Source of the DNA: JBNJEM01 sp051745935
GTDB lineage: Bacteria > Planctomycetota > Planctomycetia > Pirellulales > Pirellulaceae
DNA: 8,610 nucleotides
Direction of reading: 5' to 3'
Assembly (NCBI GenBank): GCA_051745935.1
Contig: JBNJEM010000326.1
Span: 1 to 8,610 of the forward strand
This document shows positions 1 to 7,222 of this stretch, in pieces. Under the pieces are notes generated by a model. It had not been told where the DNA came from. It was given only the letters and a program-made list of their open reading frames with translations, and did not search any database. A program made the translations under genes and the position numbers. Each line of letters begins with the position of its first letter. Within the stretch, counting starts at the first letter, position 1.

Positions 1-2
1 TG

Positions 3-2603
3 TGTCCACGGACCTCGGTCAAGTTGAAGAGCGATGATCTGCTGCCGATGCTGGTTGTGGCTGGTGCCAAAGACCAGCGTGGCATCGCAGTGGCCGCGTG
101 GCCCGAAGAAGCGTGGCACGTCGTGGCGCGGATGGGCACCAGCGGCGATGTGCGGGTCAGCTGGTACGCCGATCAGAGCGAGGCGACAGAATCGCCACTG
201 TGGTCCGAGCGCTACGCCGGGCCATGGGCCGAGGGTTGGATAGCGACCGAGGATCTGCTTGCGAATGACAGTCGCTTTGAAGCGTTGCAGCGACAAGTGA
301 ACGCCATCTCGCCCAATCCCCCGACGTCGTTGGGATTACGTTCCATGGTCCAGCTCGACTGGCAACAGCAGGACGCGATCGACGGTTCAGCAAAGTCGTT
401 TTCACGGGCCGCGCGAAACCAATGGGAACAAACAGAACAACTACTAGCTGCTTTGCGAGCGAATCAACCGGCGGGGGTCTTGGCTGACGAGTCCCGGGAG
501 TTGGCCTCTCTAGCCAAAAGCGTGGAACGATCCGATGACGATATTGAGTCCAGTCGCGCGACCTGGCTGCGTGTCCGGCGTTTGAAACGACATATCGCCC
601 TGCAAAACCCGCTTCTGGATTTCGGCCCCCTCCTGGCGTGCAAGCGGGTGCCTCCTTCATGGAGCCACTTGGTGGCTCAGTATTTTGGATGGCGGCAGCG
701 ACCGGGCGGCGGCCTGTACGTGATTGAGAATCCCGGCCGCTCGCTTGAAGGTCGCGACATTCTCCAGAACCAGTTGCCCGCCGGCAGTGTATTGGAGCCG
801 CGACTTTCCTACGACGGTCGCCGCATCTTGTTCGCGTTCGTGGCGTGTGACCAGGACGTACCGGACCCAGCCTCCTTGCCGGTCAACGAGAAAGGTTCGA
901 CGGAGCGCTACTTCAATCTGTACGAAGTCAATATCGATGGAACCGGGCTGCGGCAGTTGACCGGCGGCCCCTACGACGACATGATGGGCGAGTATTTACC
1001 GAACGGTGACATCGTCTTCTGCTCCACGCGTCGCAAAGGGTACTCGCGATGTTTCGGGCCCGAGTACTCCCGCCGTTGGCATTCCTATACGCTGCACCGG
1101 ATGGACGCCGACGGCGGTCATATCCGTGCCTTGTCGTACAACGACGTCTCCGAGTGGTTTCCGGCCGTGTCTAATTCCGGGCACGTGTTACACGCCCGCT
1201 GGGACTACATCGACCGGGACGCGGTCACTCATCAGAACCTGTGGGCGATACGGCCCGACGGAACCAACCCGGTCGCCGTGTGGGGCAATGCCAGCCCCAA
1301 ACCGCACTGTATGTTTCAGGCAAAGCCCATTCCCCGCTCGAACAAAATCGTGTTCATCGCCTCGGCGCACCACGCGATCACGGCGGGGCCAGTTTGTGTC
1401 GTGGATCCCGCGGTCGATGCCAATAGCCTGGATGCCGTAACGCGTATCACCCCCTTGCCTTTCCCTGAAGCTGAAGGCAATTTGGATGAATGGTACGCGG
1501 CCCCCTGGCCCCTTTCAGAGGACTACTATCTGGTTGCTTATAGCCCTCACCGGTTACGTTTCCAAGGCGAGCACGCTTCGAATCCCAATCCGGATCACGC
1601 GCTGGGAGTTTATCTGCTGGATGCCAACGGAAATCGCGAATTGCTCTATCGCGACCCGAGCATTGGCACGACGAACCCAACCCCCCTGAGGACACGTCCG
1701 CGGCCGCCCCTGGTGCCCGATACGCGGCGGGTGTCCGAACAAGAAACAGGCACGATGGTCGTGACCGATGTTTCCGAGGGACTCGGCGACATACCCAAGG
1801 GAACCATAAAAGAGCTTCGTCTCGTGCAGCTCTTTCCCAAAACCACCTGGTTGGCCAACCAACCGCCGATGGGCGTGGCCGGTGAGGAAAACGGTCGGGC
1901 CATTCTGGGTACCGTGCCCATCGAGGCGGATGGTTCCGCCCACTTCAAGATACCCGCCGGCACGCCGATTCTGTTTCAAGCGCTCGATGAGCAAGGGATG
2001 GCTCGTCAGACCATGCGTTCGCTAACCTTCGTCCAGCCGGGCGAGCGAACCGCTTGCGTGGGATGTCACGAACATCGCATGTCCTCCCCTCCCGCCAACG
2101 CCGACCTTCCGCTCGCTCTCCGCCGCCCCCCCTCCACCATTGAGCCGGGTGAATTGGGTGGTCGGCCGTTCGGGTTCGTCGAAGTCGTGCAGCCTGTCCT
2201 CGACCGGCACTGCGTGCATTGCCACGGCGACGGGGCGGAACTGGATTTAACGGCCCAGCCTCAAGAGGCCTTTACACGCTCTTACCTGTCGCTGTGCCGG
2301 TTACCATACGATTGGCGGCAACTGCGCGGTCATCCGGAGCGGCTTGCCAACTCGCTGGTGCCCCGTTTCGCGCAGCGGAATCAGATTCAACTCACTCCGC
2401 CCGGCGGCCGCTATGGCGCTCGCGGAAGCAAACTCGTGAAAATGCTGCTCGAAGGCCACGAAGATGTCAAGCTCTCCAGAAACGAACTCCACCGTTTGGC
2501 CACCTGGATCGACATGAATGCCATCTTCTACGGCGTTTACGACGCCGAAGGCCGAACGCGGCAACTCGCGGGTGAAAAGGTCGACATGCCCGACGTTCAA
2601 TGA
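3..2603 (+). CDS. HzsA-related di-heme c-type cytochrome with beta-propeller repeats (5' partial)
   Basis: The frame is open to the left window edge, so the gene almost certainly starts upstream. The first possible start inside, a TTG at 24, has no ribosome binding site and no signal peptide, although haem attachment requires export. Numbering from that TTG, residues about 258-425 carry TolB/PD40-like propeller strands (PRLSYDGRRILFAF, NLYEVNIDGTGLRQLTGG, HRMDADGGHIRALS, LWAIRPDGTNP). Two CxxCH haem c motifs follow, CVGCH at 678-682 and CVHCH at 730-734, then a conserved-looking tail with TPPGGRYGARGSKL and WIDMNAIFYGVYD. This arrangement matches the planctomycete paralogues named after the hydrazine synthase alpha subunit. 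Most occur in organisms that do not make hydrazine, so the reaction is unknown; an extracytoplasmic redox or substrate-binding role is inferred. Stop TGA at 2601. The next gene points the other way. Family call fairly sure, function not. Confidence 0.85.
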   Translation, partial: CPRTSVKLKSDDLLPMLVVAGAKDQRGIAVAAWPEEAWHVVARMGTSGDVRVSWYADQSEATESPLWSERYAGPWAEGWIATEDLLANDSRFEALQRQVNAISPNPPTSLGLRSMVQLDWQQQDAIDGSAKSFSRAARNQWEQTEQLLAALRANQPAGVLADESRELASLAKSVERSDDDIESSRATWLRVRRLKRHIALQNPLLDFGPLLACKRVPPSWSHLVAQYFGWRQRPGGGLYVIENPGRSLEGRDILQNQLPAGSVLEPRLSYDGRRILFAFVACDQDVPDPASLPVNEKGSTERYFNLYEVNIDGTGLRQLTGGPYDDMMGEYLPNGDIVFCSTRRKGYSRCFGPEYSRRWHSYTLHRMDADGGHIRALSYNDVSEWFPAVSNSGHVLHARWDYIDRDAVTHQNLWAIRPDGTNPVAVWGNASPKPHCMFQAKPIPRSNKIVFIASAHHAITAGPVCVVDPAVDANSLDAVTRITPLPFPEAEGNLDEWYAAPWPLSEDYYLVAYSPHRLRFQGEHASNPNPDHALGVYLLDANGNRELLYRDPSIGTTNPTPLRTRPRPPLVPDTRRVSEQETGTMVVTDVSEGLGDIPKGTIKELRLVQLFPKTTWLANQPPMGVAGEENGRAILGTVPIEADGSAHFKIPAGTPILFQALDEQGMARQTMRSLTFVQPGERTACVGCHEHRMSSPPANADLPLALRRPPSTIEPGELGGRPFGFVEVVQPVLDRHCVHCHGDGAELDLTAQPQEAFTRSYLSLCRLPYDWRQLRGHPERLANSLVPRFAQRNQIQLTPPGGRYGARGSKLVKMLLEGHEDVKLSRNELHRLATWIDMNAIFYGVYDAEGRTRQLAGEKVDMPDVQ

Positions 2604-2684
2604 ACCTGGAGCCCCGGCGTTTTCCGTGGCGTGTGAATCGGTAAAAGACACTCGGATCTTCTCTTCCTTGCACGATACGGAACG

Positions 2685-2790
2685 ACAGGAAGATTTTAAG
2701 ACAGAAAGATTCGAGGTTCGAGGACAGAAAGATTCGAGGTTCGAGGACAGGAAGATTCGAGGTTCGAGGACAGGAAGATTCGAGGACAAG
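2685..2790. repeat. 23-bp direct tandem repeat array
   Basis: Three contiguous 23-bp units lie at 2701-2723, 2724-2746 and 2747-2769. They start ACAGAAAGATTCGAGG (third copy ACAGGAAG) and end TTCGAGG, so each unit contains the heptamer TTCGAGG twice. Degenerate 16-bp partial units flank them at 2685-2700 and 2770-2785, and a further trace runs to about 2790. The first two units are identical and the third differs by one base. There are no spacers, so it is not a CRISPR array. It lies 80-190 bp after the stop of the HzsA-like gene. Function unknown; replication slippage or a dispersed planctomycete intergenic repeat are the simple explanations. Confidence 0.95.
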
Positions 2791-2904
2791 AAGGTTTTTG
2801 TAACACTTCAGCCCGTCCGAACTAATGGCCTCGGAAGCGGTCACTGGTTTTCAAAGGGGGGAGACGGGGGGGGCTGGACATGGTAGTCGCCGACAAGTCT
2901 TGTA

Positions 2905-2932
2905 CCCCCATGAGACAATCTCATCATGGGGG
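2905..2932. repeat. Perfect 9-bp inverted repeat (hairpin)
   Basis: CCCCCATGA at 2905-2913 pairs with TCATGGGGG at 2924-2932 around a 10-nt loop. An alternative fold pairs GAGA with TCTC inside the loop. It lies between convergent genes, where a bidirectional terminator would be expected, but neither side has a T-run, so an intrinsic terminator is not supported by the usual rule. Confidence 0.6.
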
Positions 2933-3114
2933 GGGCCGGCAATTCTTGACCTGCATACGGCTAAACCGATACAAATGCTCTTGATTTCCGTCGGCAAACC
3001 AAGACCCCATAACAACGCCATGCGGATGCCCCGTAATCCAAGGGGTTTTGGAAGCGACCGCTCGGTTTTGTTACGGGCTGTAAGAACACTTTTTGCAATG
3101 CTGCGGTCCACTCT

Positions 3115-4416
3115 TCATCGTTCGAGAATCTCGAGGGCTTCAAGGAGCGCTCGGCCGTTGTGATAGGCGCTCTTCCAGAGATTCGCCTTATCGCCGCTGA
3201 CGGACCCGTCGGGCTTGACGGTCGCATACCAACCACCATGTTCGTGGTCGGTCATTTTTTCGTCGACGAACCGCCAGGTCTCTTCGAAAATCTCCGCGTA
3301 TCGCGGGTTTCCCGTGAGTTCGTGCATGCGGAGGGCGGAAACAAGAACCTCGGCCTGCACCCACCAGGATTTATCGCGGTCGGTCGCTGCCGCGTGAAAG
3401 GGACCGGTGTAGTAGAGCCCCCCGTTGTCGCGATCCAGCCCGTACTCGATCGAATAATCCCAAAGCGTGTGATAGAGATCGACCAGCGGGGCCTGCGGCA
3501 GATCCAGGGCGCGGCGGGCATCCATCAGCAGCCAGACGTTCTCGATGTCGTGACCGTAAGAGACCACGTTGTGGGGCGGGTCGAGCATCGGGGTCCAATC
3601 CGTTCGATACTTGTCGGTACAGAACCCGTCGGCCTTGCGCACGACGGTGTTTGATTGGATCTCCATGAGTTCGGCCAGACGCGTGCCGACGCCAGAGTGC
3701 TCGCAAGCCAGAAAGTACGTGGTCATCGCCTCCAGCAGGTGCAGATGGGTGTTCATGAGCTTCACGCCCGCGAGGCCCATGTAGACCGGCTCGTCCGGCG
3801 GAACCGGCTTCCAATCGGGCGTGAAGTACTCATGGTATCCCCCATGCCGCCGGTCGTGCGCGCGCCGCTCCAACGTCGCGAACAATTGGTGAGCGAGCTC
3901 GAGCGCTTGCTTGTTCCCGGTCGCCAGATGGTATTCCGATAACGCGTACAGTGCGAATGCCTGCCCGTACAGATGTTTGTTCGGGCGAAGCGGTTCCACG
4001 CCGCGCTGGTCCACTTCCCAGAAATACCCACCATGCTCGGCGTCGCGTAGACGGCGGTGCAGGAAGCGGTAGCCGTGCTTCGCCGCCGCCAGGTAGTCCG
4101 GCCGTTTGAACTTTGGCCCATCCGCGCCGGCACGGGCCATGTGAGACCAGAACCAGAGCATGCGTGCCTGCGTGACCAGTCCCTTCGTGGTTTTACCGTT
4201 GGGATCACCGTGGATGTCGAAGTTAATCTGATACCCACCGTGCTCCTCGTCGATCGAACGCGGCAGCCAAAAGGCCACCACGGATTCATGAAGGTTACGC
4301 TCCAGTGCGGCGGCATACTGCTTCAGTTCACCCGGGGCAGCGCCCTCTGCTGACATTGATATTGGAACGGCCACGAACATGGCTACGCAAAACACACATC
4401 GGCCAGTAATGGACAT
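3115..4416 (-). CDS. Exported AGE-superfamily epimerase, cellobiose/mannobiose 2-epimerase-like
   Basis: A 433-residue (alpha/alpha)6-barrel protein of the N-acylglucosamine 2-epimerase superfamily, which inverts C2 of a reducing-end sugar. Motifs fit the cellobiose/mannobiose 2-epimerase branch better than the renin-binding-protein branch: MNTHLH (221-226), SYGHDIE (286-292), WWVQAE (351-356), DHEHGGW (390-396) and AYHNGR (417-422). His289, Glu292 and His419 keep the spacing I recall for the catalytic residues of characterised cellobiose 2-epimerases (about 131 between the two histidines), and His224 or His226 is the likely third. The length is near the family's 390-420 plus a signal peptide: Arg6, a hydrophobic stretch at 8-20, and a likely cleavage near SMSA-EG (about 23). 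Start ATG at 4416 is set by GGAG six bases upstream. The sulfatase lies upstream on the same strand. Export is unusual, since known enzymes are mostly cytosolic; the exact substrate is unknown. Confidence 0.9.
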   Translation of the reverse strand: MSITGRCVFCVAMFVAVPISMSAEGAAPGELKQYAAALERNLHESVVAFWLPRSIDEEHGGYQINFDIHGDPNGKTTKGLVTQARMLWFWSHMARAGADGPKFKRPDYLAAAKHGYRFLHRRLRDAEHGGYFWEVDQRGVEPLRPNKHLYGQAFALYALSEYHLATGNKQALELAHQLFATLERRAHDRRHGGYHEYFTPDWKPVPPDEPVYMGLAGVKLMNTHLHLLEAMTTYFLACEHSGVGTRLAELMEIQSNTVVRKADGFCTDKYRTDWTPMLDPPHNVVSYGHDIENVWLLMDARRALDLPQAPLVDLYHTLWDYSIEYGLDRDNGGLYYTGPFHAAATDRDKSWWVQAEVLVSALRMHELTGNPRYAEIFEETWRFVDEKMTDHEHGGWYATVKPDGSVSGDKANLWKSAYHNGRALLEALEILER

Positions 4417-4422
4417 GGCGAT

Positions 4423-4426
4423 CTCC
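4423..4426 (-). promoter_or_regulatory. Ribosome binding site of the epimerase
   Basis: GGAG on the minus strand lies six bases upstream of the ATG at 4416. This is a well-spaced Shine-Dalgarno sequence that supports the chosen start, and it sits between that start and the stop codon of the short open frame at 4435-4437. Confidence 0.65.
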
Positions 4427-4434
4427 GATTGAAT

Positions 4435-4638
4435 TCACGGTTCCCAGCAACACTTCCAGGCCTCGAAAACATAAAACTCAAACTGTAAGCTTCGCGTCTC
4501 GACTAGCTGGTAAAGCCCGGCTTTCGGCGCCTTTTCGGCCATGACTGCACCCGTCACGGGTTCAAATTCGATCCACCTGGACACGACCTGAAACCAGGGC
4601 TTTTCCAGCGTCTGGGTCGTTCGAAGGGCGCGAAACGC
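4435..4638 (-). pseudogene. Short open frame, possible gene tail or small gene of unknown function
   Basis: This minus-strand frame is open for 67 codons after a TAA (4639-4641) and ends at TGA 4435-4437, only 18 bp before the epimerase ATG, which is operon-like spacing. The product reads like real protein: KPWFQVVSRWIEFEP, then AEKAPKAGLYQLVE, then QFEFYVFEAWKCCWEP at the C-terminus. About two thirds of its codons end in G or C. The only internal ATG (4542) would give 35 residues; a GTG occurs at codon 19. Neither has a convincing ribosome binding site, so I favour the 3' remnant of a gene whose front was lost, with a short intact gene as the alternative. I do not recognise the family. Confidence 0.35.
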
Positions 4639-4680
4639 TTACACTTTGAGATAAAACATTTGAAACACAAACACGCCGCT

Positions 4681-6141
4681 TCATTTTCTCCGCTGCAGAC
4701 GCGACTTGTATTCCGGACGCTTTTCCCAATCACTGAAATACGGACGATACGCATCAACCTCCATCCAGAACCGAGGCTCCGGGTCGCCCGGCAGCACTTT
4801 GCCAGCAGGGTAATCCTTGCCCGCTATACTCGCGTTCATCGATTTCACCCACGCTTCCATTTCCGTTCGCAGACGTTCGGCCAGCTCGGGCTCTTCCCGG
4901 TACAGGTCGTTCTGCTCCTTGGGATCGCTTGCCAAATTGTAGAGTTCATACTCTGGAGTATCTCGCTTTCTTGCAAGCCGGATCAGCTTGTACTCGTTGT
5001 CCAGCCAGGCCGTGTCGTTGAAGCAACAAAACGGAATCGGTTTGTCTCTCCGTGCCATTTGCTCGGTGAACAGCTTCAGCAAACTGATCCCGTCTTGCGG
5101 TTCCAGCGTCGCGGAATCAGGCAGATCGACAATATCAGCGATAGTCGGAAAAATATCCATGGTCACCGCCGGAAAATGCGTGGCACGCGGCTCCTTGATA
5201 TGAGCCGGCCACTCCACGATCCCAGGCACTCGCAGCCCGCCTTCATATAGACTGCCCTTGAAGCCACGGAGACCGCCGACGGTTTCCGGCGAGATTCGTG
5301 GCAAACCGCCATTGTCGCTGCAGAACCAAACAAGCGTGTCATCGGCGATGTTGAGTTTTCGCAGTCCCTCGCGGAGCGCGCCGACGCTGCGATCCATCGC
5401 CACCAGCTCGCCATAATGCTTCCGTGATCGCTCGTCCAGATTGTCAAACGGTTCCATGTCCTTGTCAGCCGCTCGAAACGGACTATGTGGCGTTCCGTAC
5501 CAAATAACCGCCAGGAACGGCGTGGCACTCGCTGCCTGGTCGCCGATGAACTTCAGCGCCTCGCCAACGATAATCTCCGAGGAATCTCCCTTGAATTCCA
5601 CGAACTCCCCGTTGCGACTCATGATCGGATCGCGATCGAAGAAATTGGTGACCGAAAGCCATTCATCAAAACCAAACGCCCCGGGATTGTGCGTATCGTC
5701 GGCGAGGATCGGAACGCCCGGGCCGCGCATGCCATTCAAATGCCACTTGCCAAAATGCCCGGTGGCATACCCGACCTTTTTCAGCGCCCCAGCCAGCGTC
5801 CTCTCCTGCCGGCGCAGCGCGTAACCATGACTGTTCACCCCCGTCCGCATGTTCGATCGACCGGTCAATACGCTGGCGCGAGTGGGGGAGCAAACCGGAG
5901 CCCCGGCGTAAAACCGATCGAATCGAAGCCCTCCGGCGGCCATCGCGTCCAAATTGGGCGTTTCCAGCACGGGATGGTCGTAATAGCCGGTCTGACCCCA
6001 ACCTTGATCATCCGTCATCACGAGCACAATATTCGGTGGGCTTGTCTCCCGAGCCAGGATGGACCTTTCCAAGGAAATCGGTAGTGCAAGGAAAAGTGTT
6101 ATCGACGCCACACATGAAACATATTTCATGGCTCTCTTCAT
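4681..6141 (-). CDS. Exported S1-type (formylglycine-dependent) sulfatase
   Basis: A 486-residue arylsulfatase-A-like enzyme that hydrolyses sulfate esters, probably on polysaccharides, outside the cytoplasm. Metal-binding Asp44-Asp45 lie in VMTDDQGWG. CSPTR at 84-88 is the C-x-P-x-R site where Cys84 is converted to formylglycine. GKWH is at 131-134, His219 in TPHSPF, Asp276-Asn277 in SDNGG and Lys295 in GFKGS; together they make a complete active site. The C-terminal subdomain has the usual YELYNLASDPKEQNDL. A signal peptide covers residues 1 to about 30 (KR, then a hydrophobic stretch from 8 to 22). Start ATG 6141 is chosen because the signal peptide begins there and GGGAG lies ten bases upstream; an ATG at 6129 is possible, whereas a GTG at 6291 adds 50 residues unlike any export signal. 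The gene for the Cys84-modifying enzyme is not in the window. The epimerase downstream suggests a shared glycan substrate. Confidence 0.95.
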   Translation of the reverse strand: MKRAMKYVSCVASITLFLALPISLERSILARETSPPNIVLVMTDDQGWGQTGYYDHPVLETPNLDAMAAGGLRFDRFYAGAPVCSPTRASVLTGRSNMRTGVNSHGYALRRQERTLAGALKKVGYATGHFGKWHLNGMRGPGVPILADDTHNPGAFGFDEWLSVTNFFDRDPIMSRNGEFVEFKGDSSEIIVGEALKFIGDQAASATPFLAVIWYGTPHSPFRAADKDMEPFDNLDERSRKHYGELVAMDRSVGALREGLRKLNIADDTLVWFCSDNGGLPRISPETVGGLRGFKGSLYEGGLRVPGIVEWPAHIKEPRATHFPAVTMDIFPTIADIVDLPDSATLEPQDGISLLKLFTEQMARRDKPIPFCCFNDTAWLDNEYKLIRLARKRDTPEYELYNLASDPKEQNDLYREEPELAERLRTEMEAWVKSMNASIAGKDYPAGKVLPGDPEPRFWMEVDAYRPYFSDWEKRPEYKSRLQRRK

Positions 6142-6565
6142 GATGTTCGTGCTCCCAAATGGAATACCCGTGAATCGCAGTGGTGCAATGGGCATTGAAC
6201 GCGCTTGTAAACCCATTTCGCCGGATCTAAAGCCAGTGTTGCACAGGCCATGCCCGTAGAAAACGACAAGTCCCATTGTAGTGGATGTCACCGCTCATTT
6301 ACCAGTAAACCAAGCTGCTGGCTGGAAAGGAACAGGCGATTGGGATGCCCAGGGAGTTCCCGAAAGTCCCACTGACGGTAGACAGATTTGGCCCGCTCGT
6401 CGACGCAATCCACAATGACCGATCACCGCTGATTCGTTCGCGAAAAGCTGAGGGCATGAATTGCGCAAACGTCTCGATAAGTTGAACGGGACCGCATGGA
6501 GGAAAAAACTGTAGGCCGGTTCAAATCGGTTCTTCCGTGGTACCAGCATCTCCTGGCAAGCAGTT
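6142..6565. other. Sulfatase upstream region, no supported gene
   Basis: These 424 bp lie between the sulfatase start and the PIN-domain fragment. It should contain the sulfatase promoter, but I cannot point to a convincing -35/-10 pair. Several frames on both strands stay open for 40-60 codons, for example a plus frame reading PREFPKVPLTVDRFGPLVDA near 6350-6410, but none has a start with a ribosome binding site or a family motif I recognise. It may be decayed coding sequence. Confidence 0.5.
6152..6156 (-). promoter_or_regulatory. Candidate ribosome binding site deciding the sulfatase start
   Basis: GGGAG on the minus strand lies ten bases upstream of ATG 6141. The spacing is slightly long but usable. 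It favours the 486-residue form with a clean signal peptide over the longer GTG-started form. Confidence 0.5.
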
Positions 6566-6817
6566 TCAGGTGCCCAAGTGCCGCAGAAGGTCCAGACAAT
6601 CCCTGGGGCCAAGGACCGTTGGCCCCAGGCACGCCTTCTTTGGGAAGTGGCGGAGGTTCCCGGTCACCAGAACGGATCCGTTCGTGGCGGCTACCTCCAG
6701 AAAGGGCAGATCCCCAGGGTCGGGGAGCGATGCCTGGAGCGGTATGGCCGCGACCCGATCGGTGGCTGCACGCCAGCCATGGACACTCGGCAGCCGATCG
6801 GCACTGCGAGATTGCGG
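6566..6817 (-). pseudogene. C-terminal fragment of a PIN-domain (VapC-like) nuclease
   Basis: This minus-strand frame is open for 83 codons after a TAA and ends at TGA 6566-6568. It contains ASLPDPGDLPFLEVA, NGSVLVTGNLRHFPKKAC and LGPRDCLDLLRHLGT. The D-P-x-D-L-P-F-L-E-V-A block, the V-T-G-N-x-R-H-F-P block and the closing P-R-x-x-L-x-L-L helix are typical of the C-terminal half of PIN_3-type putative toxin nucleases, with the late acidic metal-binding residues. There is no start codon with a ribosome binding site, two stops (TAA, TAG) close the frame immediately upstream, and the N-terminal half with the first catalytic Asp is missing. No antitoxin is visible. Intact relatives are RNases of toxin-antitoxin pairs; this copy should be inactive. 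The IS91-like fragment begins just beyond its broken end. Confidence 0.65.
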
Positions 6818-6830
6818 TTAAACGCGCTAG

Positions 6831-6976
6831 CCAGAGTCCGCTCAGAACGGCAAGCCGAGCGACAAGGTCGTCGGCTACCTGGCACGCCATGCCAACCGGG
6901 TCATGAACGCCAACAACCGGCTGACCAAGATCGAGGGCGATGAGGTGTTCTTCAATTACATCGCGACGAAAATCTC
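6831..6976 (+). pseudogene. Fragment of an IS91-like (Y2) transposase
   Basis: Reading from 6861, the plus strand gives DKVVGYLARHANRVMN followed by ANNRLTKIEGDEVFFNY. This resembles the region of IS91/IS801-type transposases that usually reads YLxRYxxRxAISNxRLxxIxxxxVTFRYK. The frame opens after a TAG at 6828-6830. It stays open past 6976 only because it enters the neighbouring fold-back element, so the homology stops at about 6976. The catalytic HUH and tyrosine motifs are absent. The match is short and judged by eye: Y-L-A-R-H, N-N-R-L and the following hydrophobic/acidic pattern carry it. Confidence 0.5.
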
Positions 6977-6977
6977 T

Positions 6978-7222
6978 GGGTGGCTGAGTGAGCGATGTAT
7001 TCCTGAAACGGGATGGAAGAGTGAAAGGGTGTGCGACATCAGTCACGCATTAACTGCCGTGAGACTGAGCGAACGGAGCCAGTGTGGGGATAGGGCCTGT
7101 ACACAGTGACCGCGTCATGTCATCACGCGAGGGAAATGGAAACCGTGCACTGGCTCCGCTCGCGTTTAGCGCTGTCAGAAATGGAAGCCTGTCCCGCGCT
7201 CGCTCAGCCAGTGCCACCCGAC
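6978..7222. mobile_element. Fold-back (MITE-like) element, copy A, truncated left end
   Basis: The right terminal inverted repeat at 7197-7222 is intact and ends GTGCCACCCGAC. The left one (6978-6994, GGGTGGCTGAGTGAGCG) has lost six bases (CACTGG or equivalent) compared with copy B. The inner inverted repeat is present: GCGAACGGAGCCAGTG at 7069-7084 against CACTGGCTCCGCTCGC at 7148-7163. There is no coding capacity. The left end abuts the IS91-like fragment exactly where its homology stops, which suggests insertion into it. Confidence 0.6.

Larger units (their letters stand above)
2604..3114. other. Gene-free convergent intergenic region
   Basis: This is 511 bp between the stops of two converging genes. 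It holds the 23-bp tandem array, G-runs of 6 (2856-2861), 8 (2866-2873) and 8 (2928-2935) on the plus strand, and a perfect 9-bp inverted repeat (2905-2913 with 2924-2932). I found no open frame here with recognisable protein features. The short frames that cross it read through the tandem repeat or overlap the epimerase. No hairpin followed by a T-run is visible for either converging gene, so the transcription ends are not identified. Confidence 0.7.

Noticed and set aside
2685..2790. CRISPR array
   Set aside because: Units are directly contiguous with no spacers, and there are no cas genes nearby.
2301..2844. Minus-strand frames rich in SSNLP/LEPRIF repeats
   Set aside because: The repetitive peptide is the translation of the 23-bp tandem array, and the rest is antisense to the HzsA-like gene.
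2946..2975. TTGACC-18 bp-TACAAA as a plus-strand promoter
   Set aside because: The match to the consensus is partial and no plus-strand gene lies downstream; the next gene runs in the opposite direction.
4480..4580. tRNA-like sequence with GGTTCAAATTC
   Set aside because: The T-arm has an 8-base loop and no pairing stem, and the acceptor and D arms cannot be formed.
6142..6291. Longer sulfatase beginning at GTG 6291
   Set aside because: It adds 50 residues with no export signal in front of a perfectly formed signal peptide, and no ribosome binding site precedes the GTG.
6470..6545. tRNA-like sequence with GGTTCAAATC followed by TGGTACCA
   Set aside because: Only part of the T-stem pairs; no acceptor, D or anticodon stem can be drawn.
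6423..7046. Long minus-strand frame of 207 codons
   Set aside because: It overlaps the PIN fragment in another frame, runs antisense through the IS91-like fragment and the fold-back element, and has a composition typical of a shadow frame.
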